A stretch of DNA of 8,805 nucleotides from Dysgonomonas sp. (GTDB lineage Bacteria; Bacteroidota; Bacteroidia; Bacteroidales; Dysgonomonadaceae), in assembly GCA_003523545.1 (NCBI GenBank), contig DQAM01000241.1, positions 1,188-9,992 on the forward strand, in the 5' to 3' direction. Under the pieces are notes generated by a model that saw only the letters and a list, made by a program, of their open reading frames with translations, had not been told where the DNA came from and did not search any database. Of this stretch, positions 6,574 to 8,805 are shown piece by piece (position 1 is the stretch's first letter; every line of letters starts with the position of its first letter). Made by a program: the position numbers and the translations under genes.

Positions 6574-6599
6574 GGACGGATTCTGAATCCGTCCTTTTT
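6574..6599 (+). terminator. Intrinsic terminator of the fucosidase gene
   Basis: GGACGGATTC (6574-6583) and GAATCCGTCC (6585-6594) form a perfect 10-bp inverted repeat around one base, followed by TTTTT at 6595-6599. It starts 12 nt after the stop at 6561. The same palindrome type may also belong to a dispersed repeat family (see the adjoining hairpins). Confidence 0.7.
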
Positions 6600-6657
6600 G
6601 TAGGGACAATTTCGTAAGTTGTCTGCTAACAAGAGTAAGTTTAGAACTTACCTCTAC
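6600..6657. repeat. Two further tandem hairpins with a shared outer stem
   Basis: GACAATTT (6605-6612) pairs with AAGTTGTC (6616-6623) with one G-U, and GTAAGTT (6635-6641) pairs perfectly with AACTTAC (6645-6651). Outer bases GTAGGG (6600-6605) can pair with CCTCTAC at 6651-6657 apart from small mismatches. The 7-mer GTAAGTT occurs in both units. It lies between the convergent fucosidase and ruvC genes and has no coding content. Confidence 0.55.
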
Positions 6658-6703
6658 TAATTTATCTTGCCATACTTTTCCTAAGGAAGGTTATAAGGGA
6701 CAG

Positions 6704-7273
6704 TTATCCTTTGATTTTGTTCTGATTCTTGTTGATGTAGTCTTTCCAGCTTGTAAATTTTTTCTCCTGCGACGGATTATTCGTCTGGAAAAAGTGGCAC
6801 AATGCGGCGGCTAACCCGTCCGTTGCGTCCAATTGTGGAAGCATGTTCTCCTCCGGTATTTTCAGGTAATTCTGCAGCATATATGCAACCTGTTCTTTTG
6901 CAGCCTTACCATTCCCGGTGATAGACATCTTTATTTTCAAGGGGGCATATTCAAATATCGGGATATCGCGGGTCAAAGCGGCGGCCATGGCCACTCCCTG
7001 AGCCCTTCCCAGTTTGAGCATACTCTGTACATTTTTTCCGAAGAAAGGTGCTTCTATAGCCAGTTCGTCGGGAAGATACTCATCTATCAGGGAAGTTATC
7101 CTTTCGAATATTCTTCTCAGCCTGAGATAATGATCATCATATTTGTTAAGTTGCAGAACGCCCATAGCCATCAGTTCGGGTTTGTTGTCCAATACCCGTA
7201 ATATGCCATAACCCATTACCTGTGTACCGGGATCGACTCCAAGGATGATACGTTCTTTTATAACTTTAGCCAT
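6704..7273 (-). CDS. ruvC: Holliday junction resolvase RuvC
   Basis: RuvC is the dimeric endonuclease that cuts Holliday junctions with RuvAB in recombinational repair. From the ATG at 7273 the protein has 189 residues. The four acidic catalytic residues are visible: D14 in ILGVDPG, E74 in [10 protein letters not shown], and D149 and D152 in [13 protein letters not shown]. The segment [22 protein letters not shown] is also typical. A TTG at 7285 is in frame and would add MIRN, but it overlaps the upstream stop, so the ATG 8 nt after that stop is preferred. The C-terminus ([17 protein letters not shown]) is longer than in E. coli, as I recall for Bacteroidales. It is the last gene of the thioesterase-DUF4286-ruvC operon; ruvA and ruvB are not in view. 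Confidence 0.96.
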   Translation of the reverse strand: MAKVIKERIILGVDPGTQVMGYGILRVLDNKPELMAMGVLQLNKYDDHYLRLRRIFERITSLIDEYLPDELAIEAPFFGKNVQSMLKLGRAQGVAMAAALTRDIPIFEYAPLKIKMSITGNGKAAKEQVAYMLQNYLKIPEENMLPQLDATDGLAAALCHFFQTNNPSQEKKFTSWKDYINKNQNKIKG

Positions 7274-7281
7274 ATTTCTTA

Positions 7282-7590
7282 TCAAAGCGGAATCTCTTCC
7301 AGTAAAGTAGAGAATCCCGAAACTTTATTCCCGAATTTATCTGCCAGATTCTGCTGTATCGAAGAGCCTGTTTCAGCAGCCCAGCGGTTGAGCACGTCTA
7401 TATTTTCGGTCTTGAACTGGAGCGCATAACTGACTCCGTTCTCTTCATGGCGGCTTTCGATCCGTGCCAGTGACGGCTGTTCCAAAAGATTACCCGCCAA
7501 AGCTGCCGGAATATATGTATCCTTCAGATAAGCCAGGTATTCATCATGGACAGAGTCGTCGATATGAAATGTGGTATTAAAGATCAGCAT
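7282..7590 (-). CDS. DUF4286 family protein
   Basis: The 102-residue cytoplasmic protein starts [21 protein letters not shown] and has alternating strands and helices suggesting a small ferredoxin-like or dimeric alpha/beta-barrel fold. Marks are [17 protein letters not shown] near the N-terminus, a central SYALQFKT strand, and a C-terminal amphipathic helix followed by [11 protein letters not shown] recall DUF4286 proteins as short Bacteroidetes proteins often beside ruvC; their function is not known to me. Its ATG is 5 nt after the thioesterase stop and its stop is 8 nt before the ruvC ATG, so it is in the same operon. A link to DNA repair is only contextual. Confidence 0.8.
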   Translation of the reverse strand: MLIFNTTFHIDDSVHDEYLAYLKDTYIPAALAGNLLEQPSLARIESRHEENGVSYALQFKTENIDVLNRWAAETGSSIQQNLADKFGNKVSGFSTLLEEIPL

Positions 7591-7595
7591 AACTA

Positions 7596-8033
7596 TTAAA
7601 ATTCAATGCCTTCGAACTCTGAAATCGCATTTCTCCAGATAGCCGGAATCGGCATTGCCGTCATCGTCTTGGGGTTGTACGTAACTACTACCGACATAGC
7701 CCTGCACTTAATCTCATTCGTGATCGAATTGCGTATTTGCTGCATGAATACAGCACTTTTGTTTCCTATCTTTGTAATCTTACTGTCTACAACGATCTGC
7801 TCTTTGTAAAAAACCGGAGCTATAAAATCGACTTCGATGCGTGCTATGACAACTATTCCGTCTGTCCAGCTTACATATGAAGCTTTCAGGTCTTCGAAAT
7901 AGGTTGTTTTTCCCAGGTCGAAGAAGCTGAAATACACATTGTTGTTGATATGCCCGAGCGCATCTATATCGTTGAATCTTATCTGAATAGGGACAGATGC
8001 CTTAAATTCTTCTACTACTATTTCTTTTTCCAT
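7596..8033 (-). CDS. Hotdog-fold acyl-CoA thioesterase (4HBT/YbgC-FadM type)
   Basis: This 145-residue protein has the length and pattern of a single hotdog thioesterase that hydrolyses acyl-CoA thioesters in the cytoplasm. RFNDIDALGHINNNVYFSFFD (19-39) is the family's substrate and catalytic segment: D22/D24 and the GHxNN turn precede the long central helix. It is followed by strands with IVVIARIEVDFIAPVFYKEQI (60-80). Acyl chain preference cannot be read. It is the first gene of the operon with DUF4286 and ruvC. Its start is preceded by AAAA, a 14-bp perfect palindrome and GGGAGGG, an unusual arrangement described separately. Confidence 0.88.
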   Translation of the reverse strand: MEKEIVVEEFKASVPIQIRFNDIDALGHINNNVYFSFFDLGKTTYFEDLKASYVSWTDGIVVIARIEVDFIAPVFYKEQIVVDSKITKIGNKSAVFMQQIRNSITNEIKCRAMSVVVTYNPKTMTAMPIPAIWRNAISEFEGIEF

Positions 8034-8037
8034 TTTT

Positions 8038-8057
8038 GTAATTTAAATTACCCTCCC
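8038..8057 (-). promoter_or_regulatory. Purine-rich SD-like run plus palindrome just upstream of the thioesterase start
   Basis: On the minus strand GGGAGGG (8057-8051) runs into a perfect 14-bp palindrome, GTAATTTAAATTAC (8051-8038), and the ATG follows 4 nt later at 8033. As linear sequence the SD-like run is 17 nt from the ATG, which is too far. If the palindrome folds, it would bring the run within a few nt of the start. It could equally be a protein-binding operator. Confidence 0.4.
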
Positions 8058-8071
8058 GAAATAAAACCGGC

Positions 8072-8134
8072 AGCATGCATAGGTCTAAATATTCTGTAAA
8101 AGTAAGCATGCAAAATTACAGAAATGCAAAAGTA
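8072..8134 (-). promoter_or_regulatory. Candidate promoter/operator region of the thioesterase-DUF4286-ruvC operon
   Basis: Two minus-strand matches to TAnnTTTG are present: TAATTTTG (8118-8111) and TACTTTTG (8134-8127). The palindrome-containing word AGCATGCA occurs twice, at 8072-8079 and 8105-8112, 33 bp apart, the second copy overlapping the first -7 box. A perfect 8-bp inverted repeat, TTCTGTAA (8092-8099) and TTACAGAA (8116-8123), brackets that copy. No -33 TTTG is seen. The inverted repeat could also act as a weak terminator for the upstream gene. Confidence 0.4.
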
Positions 8135-8141
8135 ACATTTT

Positions 8142-8684
8142 TTAGCCGTTTTTTATTATTTCGAATATAGTGTTCCTGTCCATTTCTTCCCAATAGCGAA
8201 CAGCCAGCTTTCGTACATAGTCCCAATAATGAGGATAATGCCCCGAGTTGATTATGGCGGCATTGATTTTTCCCTTGATGATATTCCATACCAAATCGTC
8301 CAGTTTAATACGTACAGAATCGTCTGCGGTAGAAAATACGGCTTCAGGAATAGGATTGTCCGTATAGAAAGCTTCTATCATTCCGTGCCCCAGCGTAGCC
8401 CCTGTACTCACTTGTAAGCCGTCGTTCATACAGCTGACGGGAGGTTTCAGCCCTGCAAAAGATTTGATATATACATCTCCTTTTTCGGCTTTCAGGTATT
8501 CCAGAGCCTTGATTCCCATTTTCACCCCGATGATGGCATAAATACCCAGATGACCGTGTATTTCGGTTGTCAGTACGGCTGCCATCCATTCTTCGCGTCC
8601 GTATTTTTCGATGGCGGATGCAACTATCGGGCGGAGGTCTTCGTTGTATAATTCCGGATTGTGGGGAAAAGTGTCGAATATCAT
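8142..8684 (-). CDS. FmdE-like (formylmethanofuran dehydrogenase subunit E family) putative metal-binding protein
   Basis: This 180-residue cytoplasmic protein has two blocks I recognise from the FmdE family: EIHGHLGIYAIIGVKMGIKAL (41-61), like the HGHxCPG...G block, and SCMNDGLQVSTGATLGHG (84-101), like the Cys-D-x-Q...TGxTxGKG block. Candidate metal ligands are H43, H45, C85 and H100. The first Cys-Pro-Gly of the usual motif is absent, replaced by L-G-I, and the C-terminal zinc-ribbon of longer homologues is also missing. Bacteroidales do not make methane, so a role in formylmethanofuran metabolism is unlikely; a metal or cofactor-handling role is only inferred. It is upstream of and codirectional with the thioesterase operon but separated by 108 nt with promoter-like sites. 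The stop overlaps no neighbour. Confidence 0.65.
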   Translation of the reverse strand: MIFDTFPHNPELYNEDLRPIVASAIEKYGREEWMAAVLTTEIHGHLGIYAIIGVKMGIKALEYLKAEKGDVYIKSFAGLKPPVSCMNDGLQVSTGATLGHGMIEAFYTDNPIPEAVFSTADDSVRIKLDDLVWNIIKGKINAAIINSGHYPHYWDYVRKLAVRYWEEMDRNTIFEIIKNG

Positions 8685-8742
8685 AGGTATTAAAAATATT
8701 TAATCATTTGTTAATACTTTAATCTATTTTTTCTATATTTAA

Positions 8743-8776
8743 GGTCTGTATAAAGACAGAGCCTATAACAAAAGTA
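8743..8776 (-). promoter_or_regulatory. Candidate promoter and 5'-leader hairpin of the FmdE-like gene
   Basis: The minus strand carries TACTTTTG (8776-8769), a full TAnnTTTG match identical to the box at 8134-8127. A start about 7 nt downstream would fall near 8762. From 8763 the transcript can fold GG(C)TCTGT with ACAGACC (down to 8743), a 7-bp stem with one bulge and a 6-nt loop. The leader to the ATG at 8684 would be about 80 nt and AT-rich. Confidence 0.4.
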
Positions 8777-8805
8777 AAAAAAGATTCTCAATTATAGTTG
8801 TAAAT

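Noticed and set aside
6679..6689. TTCCTAAGGAA palindrome downstream of ruvC as a terminator
   Set aside because: The arms are five bases with one central base, which cannot form a stable hairpin, and there is no U-tract.
7274..7285. TTG start for ruvC
   Set aside because: It overlaps the DUF4286 stop and adds only four residues; the ATG at 7273 is a better codon with suitable spacing.

Overview
The window reads as a chromosomal stretch of a Bacteroidales bacterium. PdxJ, NadK, RuvC and a DUF4286 protein all look Bacteroidales-like, coding sequence has moderate GC with AT-rich gaps, Shine-Dalgarno sequences are weak, and several intergenic regions carry the Bacteroidetes -7 element TAnnTTTG. 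A Dysgonomonas- or Parabacteroides-like member is my best guess, from memory of gene style and not from any search.

Layout. At the left edge (1-138) there is probably the tail of an insertion sequence: the last 33 codons of an unrecognised ORF, then an end-like motif TTTTGGGACAGCC. Next comes a minus-strand operon read pdxJ (1639-2352) > tonB/tolA-like (723-1634) > DJ-1/PfpI (171-713), with gaps of 4 and 9 nt. Diverging from it across 213 bp is nadK (2566-3450, +), followed by an overlapping small four-helix membrane protein (3437-3832, +). A bidirectional terminator (3948-3988) separates these from a convergent Spy/CpxP-like periplasmic protein (4010-4375, -). A 377-bp intergenic region holds a degenerate palindromic repeat (4460-4540) and the promoter of a secreted GH29 alpha-L-fucosidase with an inserted PA14 domain (4753-6561, +). 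After it lie three consecutive hairpins (6574-6651). The right part is minus strand: an FmdE-like metal-binding protein (8142-8684), then an operon of hotdog thioesterase (7596-8033) > DUF4286 (7282-7590) > ruvC (6704-7273).

How the genes work together. Most are housekeeping: vitamin B6 synthesis, NADP synthesis, Holliday junction resolution and envelope energy transduction. The fucosidase stands alone, with no SusC/SusD pair or other glycosidase in view. I see no defence system, CRISPR array, prophage, tRNA or rRNA. The points most worth a second look are the compact dyad-rich regulatory region at 8038-8134, the FmdE homologue that lacks the usual Cys-Pro-Gly motif, the PA14 insertion in the fucosidase, the TonB-like gene without exbB/exbD beside it, and the two families of palindromic repeats.
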